Below, piece after piece: positions 15,255-25,118 of a DNA stretch of 64,000 bases. Position 1 is the stretch's first letter. Every line of letters starts with the position of its first letter. This DNA is from Levilactobacillus humaensis (GTDB lineage: Bacteria; Bacillota; Bacilli; Lactobacillales; Lactobacillaceae). The stretch covers positions 16,725 to 80,724 of the forward strand of contig NZ_BROB01000013.1 of assembly GCF_024345185.1 (NCBI RefSeq), given 5' to 3'. Both the position numbers and the translations under genes were made by a program. The notes beneath the pieces are model-generated. The model worked only from the letters and a program-made list of their open reading frames with translations, had not been told where the DNA came from and made no database searches.

Positions 15255-16799
15255 TCATTCTGGCAAATCGTTCAATCTTCCTAATCGCTGACGGACATAG
15301 GCCCGGTTACGGTGATAGGTCAGAACGATTAGTGTGTCCCCTGCTCGCAAGAGCGTATCCCCATGAGGAATGACTTCACGTTCACCACGACGGACCGCAA
15401 CCAACAAGGACCCTGTTGGCCACGAGAGATCCCGGACTTGTTTGTCCACAAAGCCAGAATTCTCGCCAATCGAATACTCGACCCGATCGGTAATTCCCGC
15501 GGCGTCAGGCGCAGCTGGTGTAACCAATTGCTGTAACATGGCCTCATAGATTGGGGCACCACCTAGAACATCCACCGTAATATAGGCGACAATGGCCACT
15601 ACAGCCAGTGGCATCAAATGTTGCAAGGTCCCCACCATTTCGGTAATCAAGAGGATCGCCGTAAAGGGGGCCTTGGAAATCCCCGCAAAGTACCCCGCCA
15701 TGGCGTAAATAATAAAGTTTGCCACAAACATTGGCGGTAACCAACCCAAACTCACAAAGCCACGAGCACCAATGGCACCGAGTAAGGCTCCCAACGCAAG
15801 AATTGGCAAGAAAATCCCACCAGGTAGTCCAGAATTATAACTAATAATAGAAAAAACAAATCGAAGAACGAAGAAGCCAATCAGTGGCCAGATCAGTGGC
15901 GTTTGCTTAGCGAAGGTCACGATCATCTGGTTCCCGCCACCCAGTGTAATCGGCCAGAATAGCCCAATTGGAATGACCAATAGGAATGGAATGATGCCAT
16001 TCAAGTGATCTGGTAACCATTTGATCTTGGCATACCAGTCACTGGCATGCAAGGTAATCCACTGGTAACCAAAGCCCAAGATGCCGAGCAAGACCCCTAG
16101 GAGTAATAATAAGCCATAGTATTTCAACGGTAAGGCTTGTTCGTAGAGAATATGTAACACGGGTGTGAGGCCAAAGACTTCGTTAGAAACGAAGTTAGCC
16201 ATGACGGCACTGGTCAGTGACGTCAGCCACACCAGTGTTGAAAAGTTATGGTACACCTCTTCTAGAATAAAGAGGGTTGCCGCAATTGGCGCGTTAAACG
16301 CTGCAGAAAGCCCCGCAGCGGCACCACCAGCGATGATTAACCGCCGGCGAGTCCCGGTAAAACTTAAACGATCGGCCAATCCCTGTGCTACCGTCCCACC
16401 TAATTGAATTGAAGGACCTTCTCGTCCAAGGAAGAGTCCAGAGCCGATCCCTAAGATCCCCCCGACAAACTTCCTCCAAAAAACTGGCCACCAGGCGTAA
16501 TCGATCTCGCCAGCTAATTGCCCCTCAACTTGAGGAATCCCAGATCCTTTGATCATTGGGGTCGTCTTAATCCAATGACCAATAATAATGGCAAGGACCA
16601 CCATCAATATCGCCCATGGAATGAGCCAGAGGGGATGTTGGCCAAGCCAACCATAAATTACCTGAATACCAGTTAGCATGTGTTCAATGATTAAGCGAAA
16701 AATACTAACTACCGCACCGGCTAAAAGTCCCACCAGGGCTCCAAATAGAATAGCATTCAACCGGGTTAAATCATGCGGTGTTTGTCGCTTCTGCTTCAT
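15255..16799 (-). CDS. ClC-family chloride transporter with C-terminal TrkA-C domain
   Basis: 514 residues. The transport part (about 1-425) shows the three ClC selectivity motifs: GSGIPQVEG, GREGPSIQLGG (gating Glu) and GLPGGIFLP. The FILEEV segment keeps the Glu expected at the proton site, suggesting Cl-/H+ exchange rather than a channel; exchange of this kind is linked to acid resistance in other bacteria. Residues about 430-510 form a TrkA-C-like ligand domain (REVIPHGDTLLRAGDTLIVLT). The ribosome binding site GGAGGG lies in one arm of a long inverted repeat (16805-16862). Confidence 0.9.
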   Translation of the reverse strand: MKQKRQTPHDLTRLNAILFGALVGLLAGAVVSIFRLIIEHMLTGIQVIYGWLGQHPLWLIPWAILMVVLAIIIGHWIKTTPMIKGSGIPQVEGQLAGEIDYAWWPVFWRKFVGGILGIGSGLFLGREGPSIQLGGTVAQGLADRLSFTGTRRRLIIAGGAAAGLSAAFNAPIAATLFILEEVYHNFSTLVWLTSLTSAVMANFVSNEVFGLTPVLHILYEQALPLKYYGLLLLLGVLLGILGFGYQWITLHASDWYAKIKWLPDHLNGIIPFLLVIPIGLFWPITLGGGNQMIVTFAKQTPLIWPLIGFFVLRFVFSIISYNSGLPGGIFLPILALGALLGAIGARGFVSLGWLPPMFVANFIIYAMAGYFAGISKAPFTAILLITEMVGTLQHLMPLAVVAIVAYITVDVLGGAPIYEAMLQQLVTPAAPDAAGITDRVEYSIGENSGFVDKQVRDLSWPTGSLLVAVRRGEREVIPHGDTLLRAGDTLIVLTYHRNRAYVRQRLGRLNDLPE

Positions 16800-16804
16800 T
16801 AGCC

Positions 16805-16862
16805 AATCCCTCCACTGTGATTTTTTGTCTACTAATTAGTTTATCACAGTTTTGGAGGGATT
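16805..16862 (-). promoter_or_regulatory. Inverted repeat covering the ClC ribosome binding site
   Basis: On the minus strand AATCCCTCCA, three A, then CTGTGAT are followed by a 21-nt AT-rich loop and ATCACAG then TGGAGGGATT. The 10-bp and 7-bp blocks pair perfectly. The second arm carries the GGAGGG of the ClC gene, 8 nt before its ATG, so transcripts arriving from the LPXTG gene upstream would hide that site. No T-run follows, so it does not look like a normal terminator. Confidence 0.6.
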
Positions 16863-17911
16863 TAACGGAAAAGCCGGCGAAGACTGGCTAGGCTAACCAG
16901 AATGGTCGCCATGATAAGCCCCCACCAGCCCGATAGGCCACGTTTCTCGTTAGTTTGGGGGAGTTGTTCCTTAACCGAACGGGAACGGTGAGAACGCCTG
17001 TGAGCCGGCTTAGCTTGTGGGCCCTTTTTGCTCGTTTTTGCTGGTGACTCTGAATCTCCCTCCCCGCTCACCGGACGATCTTCATCCACAGTCGTAATTG
17101 GCGCTATCTCATGGTCAATAGATTCGGCCCAGTCTGGTAGCGGATGAACTGGTGGTATCGGTTTCTTATCTGCAACTGCTTCTGGAAGTGGTTGTGGTTG
17201 TGGTTGTGGTTGTGGTTGTGGTTGTGGTTGTGGGTGTGGAATATTAGTCGTTGGTGGTAACGCCGGAACAACCGGCGGCACCGATACTGACGGTTGTTCA
17301 GTGACGGGCTTCTCGGGCTTCTCGGGCTTCTCGGGCTTCTCGGGCTTCTCGGGCTTCTCGGGCTTCTCGGGCTTCTCGGGCTTCTTATCAACGACCGGCT
17401 CATTTCCCTCAGTTGTACCTCCAATTGCCACGACAGAAATCGTCCAACTATCATCTTTCTTTGTAGCCATCTTCAATACTGCTTTACCAGACAACAACGC
17501 GTAACCCGCTGGTGCGACCAACTTCACCCGACCGCCTTTCGTTAATTTACCGGTAGACTCGTATCCGCCAACTTTTTGGCCATCAGCAATGTAAGTCACT
17601 AATACATGAGCTGGTACACTGCTGCGATAACCCCAGTCAACCTCCGAATCCTCACCGAAAAAACGGAATGAATAATGCAAGAATGACGACAACTCAGCAT
17701 TGGGATGTAAAGCTTCACCAATCATTCCGCTCTGTGATTCTTGTTGATAAAGCCAATCCACGTGATTACCGTCATCATCGGTTGCGCCAACGATATGTCG
17801 CACCTTCGCCGTAACTGGCTCCCCAGCCGCAGCATACCCTGTCACAACACTGCCACCAAGACTCCCAATCACCATAGCTCCTAGAGCCAGCTTTACCCGT
17901 AAATTCATCAT
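16862..17911 (-). CDS. LPXTG-anchored surface protein with KPE and PQ repeats
   Basis: 349 residues. Signal peptide (about 1-28, MMNLRVKLALGAMVIGSLGG), an N-terminal domain of about 140 residues that I do not recognise (VTAKVRHIVGATDDDGNHVDWLYQ), then low-complexity wall-spanning sequence: nine KPE-type triplets from a 9-bp DNA repeat and a PQ run from a 6-bp repeat. A Ser/Arg/His basic stretch leads to the sortase signal LPQTN at 317-321, a hydrophobic helix and the tail LRRLFR. It is predicted to be covalently linked to peptidoglycan; the ligand is unknown. Repeat units are multiples of three, so copy changes alter stalk length without frameshift. Confidence 0.85.
   Translation of the reverse strand: MMNLRVKLALGAMVIGSLGGSVVTGYAAAGEPVTAKVRHIVGATDDDGNHVDWLYQQESQSGMIGEALHPNAELSSFLHYSFRFFGEDSEVDWGYRSSVPAHVLVTYIADGQKVGGYESTGKLTKGGRVKLVAPAGYALLSGKAVLKMATKKDDSWTISVVAIGGTTEGNEPVVDKKPEKPEKPEKPEKPEKPEKPEKPEKPVTEQPSVSVPPVVPALPPTTNIPHPQPQPQPQPQPQPQPLPEAVADKKPIPPVHPLPDWAESIDHEIAPITTVDEDRPVSGEGDSESPAKTSKKGPQAKPAHRRSHRSRSVKEQLPQTNEKRGLSGWWGLIMATILVSLASLRRLFR
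17189..17230 (-). repeat. Hexanucleotide tandem repeat (7 copies)
   Basis: Seven perfect TGGTTG units (plus strand) encode the Pro-Gln run of the LPXTG protein; an eighth unit is imperfect (TGGGTG). Confidence 0.9.
17305..17385 (-). repeat. Nine-base tandem repeat (9 copies)
   Basis: Nine perfect CGGGCTTCT units (plus strand) encode the Lys-Pro-Glu run of the LPXTG protein. Complete identity suggests recent slippage or ongoing homogenisation. Confidence 0.95.
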
Positions 17912-17976
17912 CCAATTCCCCCTTCGTTAAAGTTAACTCCGGAAAACAATTGGAAAAATTCGACGCGAGATCAAAA

Positions 17977-18008
17977 AAATCGGTCAACCCCTAAAGGTCG
18001 ACCGATTT
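17977..18008 (-). terminator. Terminator after eno
   Basis: Minus-strand stem AAATCGGTC.ACC / GGTTGACCGATTT, 17 nt past the eno stop, followed by T-rich sequence. Confidence 0.82.
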
Positions 18009-18025
18009 CGAAAGCTTAATTTGAA

Positions 18026-19411
<1,386 letters not shown>

Positions 19412-19453
19412 TTATAAGTTTAACTTTGAACTTTCAATCACAATTTTACCTAT

Positions 19454-20212
19454 TTACATATTTTGGTAGTTTGCTAATTCGACAAAGGACTGTTCGTCGA
19501 GGCTAGAACCCCCGGCCAGTACCCCATCGACGTTCGCATTTTTCATTAAACCAGCAATGTTATCTGGCTTAACACTCCCACCATAGAGCACCCGGACGCC
19601 GTTAGCCAAATCATCTGAGTAGATGTCGGCTAACGTCTGCCGGATCAGGTAACAACCTTCCTCAGCTTGATCGGATGAGGCTGTGGTGCCACTGCCAATC
19701 GCCCAACTTGGTTCATAGGCGACGACAATCTTCGCGGCATCTTCAGGACTGACACCCTTCAACGCGGCCGAAACTTGGTTGACAACCCAGTGAATTCTTT
19801 CACCAGATTCACGGCGACCCATCGTTTCATCACAACAGATAATCGGGGTCATACCGTTGCGAAAGACGGCCTGAACCTTACGATTGATCACATCATCCGT
19901 TTCGTTAAAATACCGACGTCGTTCGGAATGGCCCACGATCGTATAGGGAATCCCCATCGCGTGGAGGGCCTTGGGACTGGTTTCGCCCGTATAGGCCCCT
20001 TCATCCTCGTAATAACAGCTTTCAGCCGCAATACGCAGGACATTTTCCTGATTGACGTCCAACATAGTTTGTAAAAACAATGCTGGGGCAGCGATCGCCG
20101 TTTCTACGGTATCGGCTGCTGGTAATTTACCTTGGATGGCAGTAATGAAGCTTTGCGCCTCCGCCACCGTCTTATTCATTTTCCAGTTACCTGCAATGAG
20201 TGGTATTCGCAA
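19454..20212 (-). CDS. tpiA: Triosephosphate isomerase
   Basis: 252 residues. Interconverts dihydroxyacetone phosphate and glyceraldehyde 3-phosphate. Catalytic elements are visible: Asn/Lys in GNWKMN (8-13), His in VGHSERR and Glu in [12 protein letters not shown], with the phosphate loop GGSVKPDN near the end. The start is TTG (20212), which gives the family N-terminus [13 protein letters not shown] and sits just after GGTGGAGTAGG. Fourth gene of the glycolytic cluster. Confidence 0.96.
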   Translation of the reverse strand: MRIPLIAGNWKMNKTVAEAQSFITAIQGKLPAADTVETAIAAPALFLQTMLDVNQENVLRIAAESCYYEDEGAYTGETSPKALHAMGIPYTIVGHSERRRYFNETDDVINRKVQAVFRNGMTPIICCDETMGRRESGERIHWVVNQVSAALKGVSPEDAAKIVVAYEPSWAIGSGTTASSDQAEEGCYLIRQTLADIYSDDLANGVRVLYGGSVKPDNIAGLMKNANVDGVLAGGSSLDEQSFVELANYQNM

Positions 20213-20355
20213 CCTACTCCACCCTCTCTAAAAATAAATTGACTACGATCATCATCTTACCGAATTGGGGGCAGATAAGCCAGCGAAGACGCTTCAACGG
20301 TGACCGTGCTCAGAACAAAGAGCCGCGATGACAGGCACCACAGCTCTTTATAAAG

Positions 20356-21558
20356 TTATTTATCAGAAATTGCAGCAATCCCGGGTAAAGTCTTACCTTC
20401 GAGGTATTCGAGGGAAGCCCCACCACCAGTTGAGATGTGGGAAAGTTGGTCAGCAACACCGAGTTGTTGAACGGCAGCAGTGGAGTCCCCACCACCGACG
20501 ATCGTCTTAGCATCCTTCAAGGTCCCTAAGAACTTACCAATTTCCAACGTGCCTTCTGCATAATTACTCATTTCGAAGACACCCATTGGTCCGTTCCAAA
20601 CGACGGTCTTAGCGTCCTTCAGAACATCTTCGAATTCAGCAACGGACTTAGGTCCGATATCCAAGGCCATGTAGCCATCAGGAATGTCGCCTTCAACCGT
20701 CTTGTGAGCAACATCGTTGTCAAACTTTTCAGCAACGATTGAGTCAACAGGCAATACCAGCTTGTCGCCGGCCTTGTCCAAGATTTCCTTGGCGAGGTCA
20801 ATCTTGTCGGATTCAACTAAAGAGTTCCCGATCTTCATACCCTTGGCAGCGTAGAAGGTGTAGGTCATCCCACCACCGATAAGAATCTTGTCAGCCTTAG
20901 CTAACAAGTTATCGATAACACCGATCTTGTCGGAAACCTTAGCACCACCCAAGATAGCAACGAATGGGTGTTCAGGGTTGTCCACGGCGCCACCGATAAA
21001 GGTGATTTCCTTTTCCATTAAGAAACCAGCAGCAGTTTGGGCCATGTTAGAAGCGATACCAACGTTAGATGCGTGGGAACGGTGAGCCGTACCGAAGGCA
21101 TCGTTAACGAAGACGTCACCCAATGAAGCCCAGTACTTGCCCAATTCTGGGTCGTTACCGGATTCACGCTTAACGTATTCGCCATCCTTGACGTCTTCAT
21201 AACGGGTGTTTTCCATAACTAAAACATCACCGTCGTTTAAGCCATCAATAGCGTCTTCAAGCTGCTTACCTTCAGTCGTTGGGACAAAGGTAACCGGCTT
21301 GTTCAACAAGTTAGACAGGCGTTCTGCGACTGGACGCATGGACAGACCTGGCTTGTCTTCTTCCTTCTTGACCCGGCCTAAGTGAGACAAAAGGATTGCC
21401 TTACCACCGTTTTCGATAACGTACTTGATCGTTGGCAAAGCTGCCACGATCCGGTTGTCGTTACCAATCACACCGTCTTTAATTGGGACGTTGAAGTCCA
21501 CACGCATCAGGACTTTTTTGCCCTTAACGTCTAAATCAGAAACTGTTAATTTAGCCAA
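20356..21558 (-). CDS. pgk: Phosphoglycerate kinase
   Basis: 400 residues. Transfers phosphate from 1,3-bisphosphoglycerate to ADP. The N-domain shows [12 protein letters not shown] and LLSHLGRVK; the hinge and nucleotide domain show [20 protein letters not shown] and the C-terminal GGGDSTAAV. The chosen start is TTG 21558, 10 nt after AAGGAGG, giving [14 protein letters not shown]; the in-frame ATG nine codons upstream precedes the ribosome binding site and is rejected. A terminator lies between gap and pgk, so pgk-tpiA-eno may be partly uncoupled from cggR-gap. Confidence 0.96.
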   Translation of the reverse strand: MAKLTVSDLDVKGKKVLMRVDFNVPIKDGVIGNDNRIVAALPTIKYVIENGGKAILLSHLGRVKKEEDKPGLSMRPVAERLSNLLNKPVTFVPTTEGKQLEDAIDGLNDGDVLVMENTRYEDVKDGEYVKRESGNDPELGKYWASLGDVFVNDAFGTAHRSHASNVGIASNMAQTAAGFLMEKEITFIGGAVDNPEHPFVAILGGAKVSDKIGVIDNLLAKADKILIGGGMTYTFYAAKGMKIGNSLVESDKIDLAKEILDKAGDKLVLPVDSIVAEKFDNDVAHKTVEGDIPDGYMALDIGPKSVAEFEDVLKDAKTVVWNGPMGVFEMSNYAEGTLEIGKFLGTLKDAKTIVGGGDSTAAVQQLGVADQLSHISTGGGASLEYLEGKTLPGIAAISDK

Positions 21559-21666
21559 TTTAGAAAAACCTCCTTGAGTGCTCAAATAATTTATCAGATT
21601 ACGGTCACAATATACCGTAAATCCACGGGAATTTCAAAGAACTTCTGTCCTTTGTGTCAATGAAAA

Positions 21667-21697
21667 ACGCGTCGGAGAATTCCCTCCTCCGCCGCGT
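21667..21697 (-). terminator. Terminator between gap and pgk
   Basis: Minus-strand stem ACGCG-G-CGGAG against CTCCG-ACGCGT with a loop of about 9 nt and T5. It would produce a separate cggR-gap transcript. Confidence 0.78.
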
Positions 21698-21740
21698 CTT
21701 TGTTAATCAATTTTATTGGCGTTACGCCGCTAACTCTCTA

Positions 21741-22751
21741 TTAAAGGGTAGCGAAGTGCAATAACGTCCGAACCATGTTACAAGTGAAGCCCCATTCGTT
21801 GTCGTACCAAGCAACAGTCTTAACTAATTGGGTGTCACCGGCAGTGGTAACTTCCGTTTGAGTTGGGTCAAATACGGAACCATGAGGGTCATCGATGATA
21901 TCAGTTGAAACGATTTCGTCACCGTTGTAACCAAAGGCATCGTTACCTTCAGTGTGCTTCTTGATAGCTTCGTTAACTTCGTCGGCCGTAACGTTCTTGT
22001 CCAGAACAGTAACCAATTCAGTCAAGGAACCGTCAACAACACCAACACGTTGTGCATGGCCTTGTAACTTACCCTTTAATTCAGGGATTACTAAACCGAT
22101 AGCCTTAGCGGCACCAGTTGAGTGAGGAATCGTGTTGATACTTGCGGTACGGTTGTTCCGCATCTTCTTACCACGAGGTCCATCCAAGATCATTTGAGTT
22201 GAAGTGAAGGCGTGGATAGTGGTCATGGTACCGGCCTTAATGCCAAATTCTTTGTTCAAGAAGTATGCCATTGGAGCCAAGCAGTTGGTCGTGCAAGAAC
22301 CAGCAGAAACGATCACGTCATCCTTGCTCAGGACGTCCAAGTTAACACCTGGAACGACGGTCGTAACGGCACCGGCTGGAGCAGATACTAAGACCCGCTT
22401 AACACCAGCATCAATATGAGCTTGTGACTTTTCTTCGGAAGTGTAGAAACCGGTACATTCAAGGACGAAGTCAACACCATCGTTCTTAACCCAAGGAATG
22501 TTTTGTGCCTTAGGTTCAGCGTATACAGGGTATTCCTTGCCGTCAACCACGATACCATTGTCCGTAGCTGAAACTTCGCCAGGGAAACGGCCATGAGTTG
22601 AATCATACTTCAACAAGTAAGCTAACATTGAAGGTGTTGTTAAATCGTTGATAGCAACTACTTCGATGTCACTTGAGTGGAGTTCGTGAATCCGCTTGAA
22701 AGCCAAACGGCCGATACGTCCGAAACCATTAATACCAATCTTTACAGTCAT
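21741..22751 (-). CDS. gap: Glyceraldehyde-3-phosphate dehydrogenase
   Basis: 336 residues. NAD-binding N-terminus [20 protein letters not shown]; catalytic Cys in [12 protein letters not shown]; the [15 protein letters not shown] and WYDNEWGF motifs follow. Oxidises glyceraldehyde 3-phosphate with NAD and inorganic phosphate. ATG 22751 follows GAAGGAGG by 10 nt; a few codons upstream in frame precede that site. The gene lies directly downstream of its likely regulator CggR and is followed by a terminator. Confidence 0.97.
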   Translation of the reverse strand: MTVKIGINGFGRIGRLAFKRIHELHSSDIEVVAINDLTTPSMLAYLLKYDSTHGRFPGEVSATDNGIVVDGKEYPVYAEPKAQNIPWVKNDGVDFVLECTGFYTSEEKSQAHIDAGVKRVLVSAPAGAVTTVVPGVNLDVLSKDDVIVSAGSCTTNCLAPMAYFLNKEFGIKAGTMTTIHAFTSTQMILDGPRGKKMRNNRTASINTIPHSTGAAKAIGLVIPELKGKLQGHAQRVGVVDGSLTELVTVLDKNVTADEVNEAIKKHTEGNDAFGYNGDEIVSTDIIDDPHGSVFDPTQTEVTTAGDTQLVKTVAWYDNEWGFTCNMVRTLLHFATL

Positions 22752-22820
22752 ACTGTGATTTCCTCCTTCAGGAAGCAAATAAAGAATAATTTTTTTAAAA
22801 AGCAGTACATGTTAAGTGTA

Positions 22821-23849
22821 TCACTTTTTTAAAACAAAGTCAGCAGCTCCTTCATCGGTAATGAGCCAAGTCGAAGCTGGCGCTAAATGCATGTATGCCG
22901 CGATTGCAGCGCCCTTTTCGGCGCCACCCGCAACGGCAATAACGAGCTGTTTAGCGGCTAAATCTTCAATCTCCACGCCAATCCGTGGAAACTTACTAAC
23001 CACGTGCCCTTCGGCGTCGAAGAAGTACCCGAAGGCCTCTCCAACCGCATGGGCCGCAGTCAAGTCATCAATCACGTGCGGGGCAATGTTTCGCCGCTTC
23101 GCCATGACCAATGCCTGTCCGATCCCGTGAATCACCACGTTGCTATGCGCGATGAGTTCCAGAACCTCATGGATGGCCGGTTCTGCAAACAAAGGTTTGT
23201 AGGTGGCCGTGTTGAGTTGCTCGGGAATAAACAATGATCGAAAATCACTGTTCGTTCGCTGCGCCATTTGGGCACTGACGGCATTGGCCTGAATGGCCGG
23301 TGACTCGCCAACGCCCCCACGAGCAGGAACAAACAACAGGTGTCGGTTCACCGCTAGTGATGGGGTTAGCACCGAGGCAACGGTCGCCAATGTATGGCCG
23401 CCCATTACAGCCACGGTACTTCCGCCTAAGGGCAGTTGATCCGCCAAAACCTGTCGTGCCGCTCGGGCGAGGCCCATCAGTGATCCGGTTGGAGCGGTGC
23501 TATCACCGGCCACAATCGTACAATGGGCAATCCCTAACTTCTTCGCTAAGGCAGCCTCTTGTTGCTGACGCCCCAAGAGTTCTTCCATAACAGGTCCCAA
23601 ACCGTGCAAGAGCTGTTGGCCAGCCCGGGTCATTTGCATCCCCTTGGCCGACATTTGGATAAATCCCAGCTCCGCTAAGGCATCCGTAGTCGTTCGCACG
23701 GCCCGTTCGGAGTAATCTAGGCTGGTTGCCAACGTCCGCCGCCCAACGGGTTGCAGACTCGCAATGGCCTGGAGAACACGGAAGCGGCTGGTCAGCTTAG
23801 TAACCATCTTGGGTACAATTGCATTGACCCACTGCCAGTCTTCACGCAT
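22821..23849 (-). CDS. cggR: Central glycolytic genes regulator CggR (SorC family)
   Basis: 342 residues. The N-terminal DNA-binding part (about 15-75, LASLQPVGRRTLATSLDYSE then RAVRTTTDALAELGFI) precedes a sugar-phosphate-binding SorC domain (GDSTAPTGSLMGLARAARQV; AVMGGHTLATVA; VIHGIGQAL). In Bacillus subtilis CggR represses the gapA operon and is released by fructose 1,6-bisphosphate. Position directly before gap supports the same role. The promoter at 23952-23980 precedes it; a classical CggR operator was not clearly seen, although two TTGACC copies lie between promoter and gene. Confidence 0.92.
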   Translation of the reverse strand: MREDWQWVNAIVPKMVTKLTSRFRVLQAIASLQPVGRRTLATSLDYSERAVRTTTDALAELGFIQMSAKGMQMTRAGQQLLHGLGPVMEELLGRQQQEAALAKKLGIAHCTIVAGDSTAPTGSLMGLARAARQVLADQLPLGGSTVAVMGGHTLATVASVLTPSLAVNRHLLFVPARGGVGESPAIQANAVSAQMAQRTNSDFRSLFIPEQLNTATYKPLFAEPAIHEVLELIAHSNVVIHGIGQALVMAKRRNIAPHVIDDLTAAHAVGEAFGYFFDAEGHVVSKFPRIGVEIEDLAAKQLVIAVAGGAEKGAAIAAYMHLAPASTWLITDEGAADFVLKK

Positions 23850-23951
23850 CCTGCTTACCTCCTAGTGGGACGATGATCGACCAGCGAGGGCTATTCAAGA
23901 CCCACCCTGGTCAAAAAAATCGAGGTCAACTAATGCCAACCTTCCTTTGAT

Positions 23952-23980
23952 AGTATAAGCCCTCACAATGGACAATGCAA
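23952..23980 (-). promoter_or_regulatory. Promoter of the cggR-gap transcript
   Basis: Minus strand: -35 TTGCAT (23980-23975), 17-nt spacer, -10 TATACT (23957-23952). About 100 nt of leader follow before the cggR start. Confidence 0.75.
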
Positions 23981-24044
23981 GCCAGGTCTCCCCGTGATTA
24001 CTCCCAGTGTTTAACGGCCTTTTCAGAAAAATCTCACTGGCCCC

Positions 24045-24073
24045 TTGAATTTATATTCAGCTTCGGGTATAGT
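24045..24073 (+). promoter_or_regulatory. Promoter of first tRNA-Arg(CCG)
   Basis: -35 TTGAAT (24045-24050), 17-nt spacer, -10 TATAGT (24068-24073), 29 nt before the mature tRNA. The second copy has the same -10 and following bases. Confidence 0.75.
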
Positions 24074-24102
24074 AGTTAGGTGCTCAGAAGAGCAAGCGCA
24101 AT

Positions 24103-24174
24103 GCGCCCGTAGTGTAATGGATCGCACGTAAGATTCCGGTTCTTGAAATGGGGGTTCGATTCCCTCCGGGCGCA
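24103..24174 (+). tRNA. tRNA-Arg (anticodon CCG), copy 1
   Basis: 72 nt that fold as a cloverleaf: acceptor GCGCCCG/CGGGCGC, D arm closed by GTG/CAC, anticodon stem TAAGA/TCTTG with loop TTCCGGT (anticodon CCG), T arm GGGGG-TTCGATT-CCCTC and discriminator A. CCA is not encoded. Reads CGG codons. It is identical to the copy at 24957-25028. Confidence 0.93.
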
Positions 24175-24191
24175 TCACATCACCAATGGTC

Positions 24192-24224
24192 GGTCCTAGG
24201 CAGCTGCCTAGGACCTTTTCTTTT
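24192..24224 (+). terminator. Terminator of first tRNA-Arg
   Basis: A perfect 24-base palindrome (24192-24215, beginning GGTCCTAGGCAG) followed by TTTTCTTTT. The same hairpin, with a few changes, follows the second copy. Confidence 0.85.
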
Positions 24225-24227
24225 ACC

Positions 24228-24830
24228 CTATTTTGAAGCGGTCATGTGATCCCAACGCCGCCGTAACGGTTCTGCCAAGAGTGGCGCAACAAGCACATCT
24301 AAAATCAACTCGGGCACCGCATTCGTCGCCACCGAAATTAGAAGGACATAGCCCAGCGTCTGGCTACCATGGGCCCCAAAGGCTGTCGCCACGGCTGGTG
24401 TTTGGTAGAAGATGTACACCAGGCCCAAAACTAAACCGCTATTAATCACTGCACCAGTAGCCGCTGCCAATCGCATAGCTCCCCGCATTGACCAGCGCTG
24501 CCGGGCCCAACGATAGACCAGTCCGGCCACCATCCCCATTAGTAACCGGGGAACGATCGAAATCAGTGGATTCGTAAAAATCAAGGGGGCCACGGGACTG
24601 GAAGGCCAAGCAAAGGCCCGTACAAAGGTAATCAATCCCCAGAATCCCCCAATGAGGGCCCCATCTCTGACATCTAAGGCAGTTCCGGCAACAATCACGG
24701 TCAAGCCGATTAAGGTCATGCTAAAGGGACCTAGGGGCACGTAGCCCAAAAATGGGACAATATTTTGAAGTAACACGATCGCCATTAATAAGGCATCAAC
24801 TACCAGGCGAAAAGTCTTCTCTCGCGTCAT
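24228..24830 (-). CDS. ECF transporter S component (substrate unknown)
   Basis: 200 residues with five or six predicted membrane helices (for example DALLMAIVLLQNIVPFLGYV, ALIGGFWGLITFVRAF, GYVLLISVATNAVPELILDV) and no ATPase motif, the pattern of the substrate-binding subunit of energy-coupling factor vitamin importers. It has PanT/HmpT-like character, but the substrate cannot be fixed from sequence. The shared ECF module (ATPases and T subunit) is not in the window. ATG 24830 follows GGAGG; an upstream in-frame GTG overlaps that site. It lies opposite in direction between two identical tRNA-Arg genes. Confidence 0.8.
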   Translation of the reverse strand: MTREKTFRLVVDALLMAIVLLQNIVPFLGYVPLGPFSMTLIGLTVIVAGTALDVRDGALIGGFWGLITFVRAFAWPSSPVAPLIFTNPLISIVPRLLMGMVAGLVYRWARQRWSMRGAMRLAAATGAVINSGLVLGLVYIFYQTPAVATAFGAHGSQTLGYVLLISVATNAVPELILDVLVAPLLAEPLRRRWDHMTASK

Positions 24831-24901
24831 TCTGAGAACCTCCACAAAAAGTTAGTGCCGTTATTATAGCATGTTTCTGCCGAATAAAACCCGATCCTGC
24901 C

Positions 24902-24930
24902 TTGTATTTTTATCCATAATCAGTTATAGT
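24902..24930 (+). promoter_or_regulatory. Promoter of second tRNA-Arg(CCG)
   Basis: -35 TTGTAT (24902-24907), 17-nt spacer, -10 TATAGT (24925-24930), then TAGTTA as at copy 1. Confidence 0.75.
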
Positions 24931-24956
24931 AGTTAAGGTATTGTTTCACATTATTT

Positions 24957-25028
24957 GCGCCCGTAGTGTAATGGATCGCACGTAAGATTCCGGTTCTTGA
25001 AATGGGGGTTCGATTCCCTCCGGGCGCA
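24957..25028 (+). tRNA. tRNA-Arg (anticodon CCG), copy 2
   Basis: Base-for-base the same 72-nt tRNA as at 24103-24174, with the same fold and anticodon CCG. It has its own promoter and a near-identical downstream hairpin, so promoter, gene and terminator were duplicated as a cassette. Confidence 0.93.
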
Positions 25029-25047
25029 TCATCGTCACCAATGGTTG

Positions 25048-25080
25048 GTCCTAGGCAGTTTGCCTAGGACCTTTTCTTTT
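25048..25080 (+). terminator. Terminator of second tRNA-Arg
   Basis: Inverted repeat GGTCCTAGGCA / TGCCTAGGACC followed by TTTTCTTTT, nearly the same as after copy 1. Confidence 0.83.
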
Positions 25081-25090
25081 GCCAAAAAAA

Positions 25091-25110
25091 GAACACGATC
25101 GCTCGTATTC
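25091..25110 (-). terminator. Terminator of the LytTR-LiaF pair
   Basis: Minus-strand stem GAATACGA / TCGTGTTC (one G-U pair, 4-nt loop) followed by seven T, 9 nt past the LiaF-like stop. Confidence 0.75.
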
Positions 25111-25118
25111 TCTTGGCT

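Noticed and set aside
14960..15373. 137-codon plus-strand frame opposite secG and the ClC gene
   Set aside because: It is antisense to two well-supported genes and has no initiation signals.
17294..17545. Plus-strand Leu-Gly repeat frames over the LPXTG gene
   Set aside because: They only mirror the 9-base repeat of the real minus-strand gene.
23870..23940. Classical CggR operator between promoter and cggR
   Set aside because: Two TTGACC copies are present, but the CGGGAC-N6-TGTC pattern of Bacillus was not found, so no operator is called.
24103..25028. Integrated element using tRNA-Arg as attachment site
   Set aside because: The two full tRNA copies look like att repeats, but there is no integrase, and promoter and terminator are duplicated too, so a plain segmental duplication is simpler.
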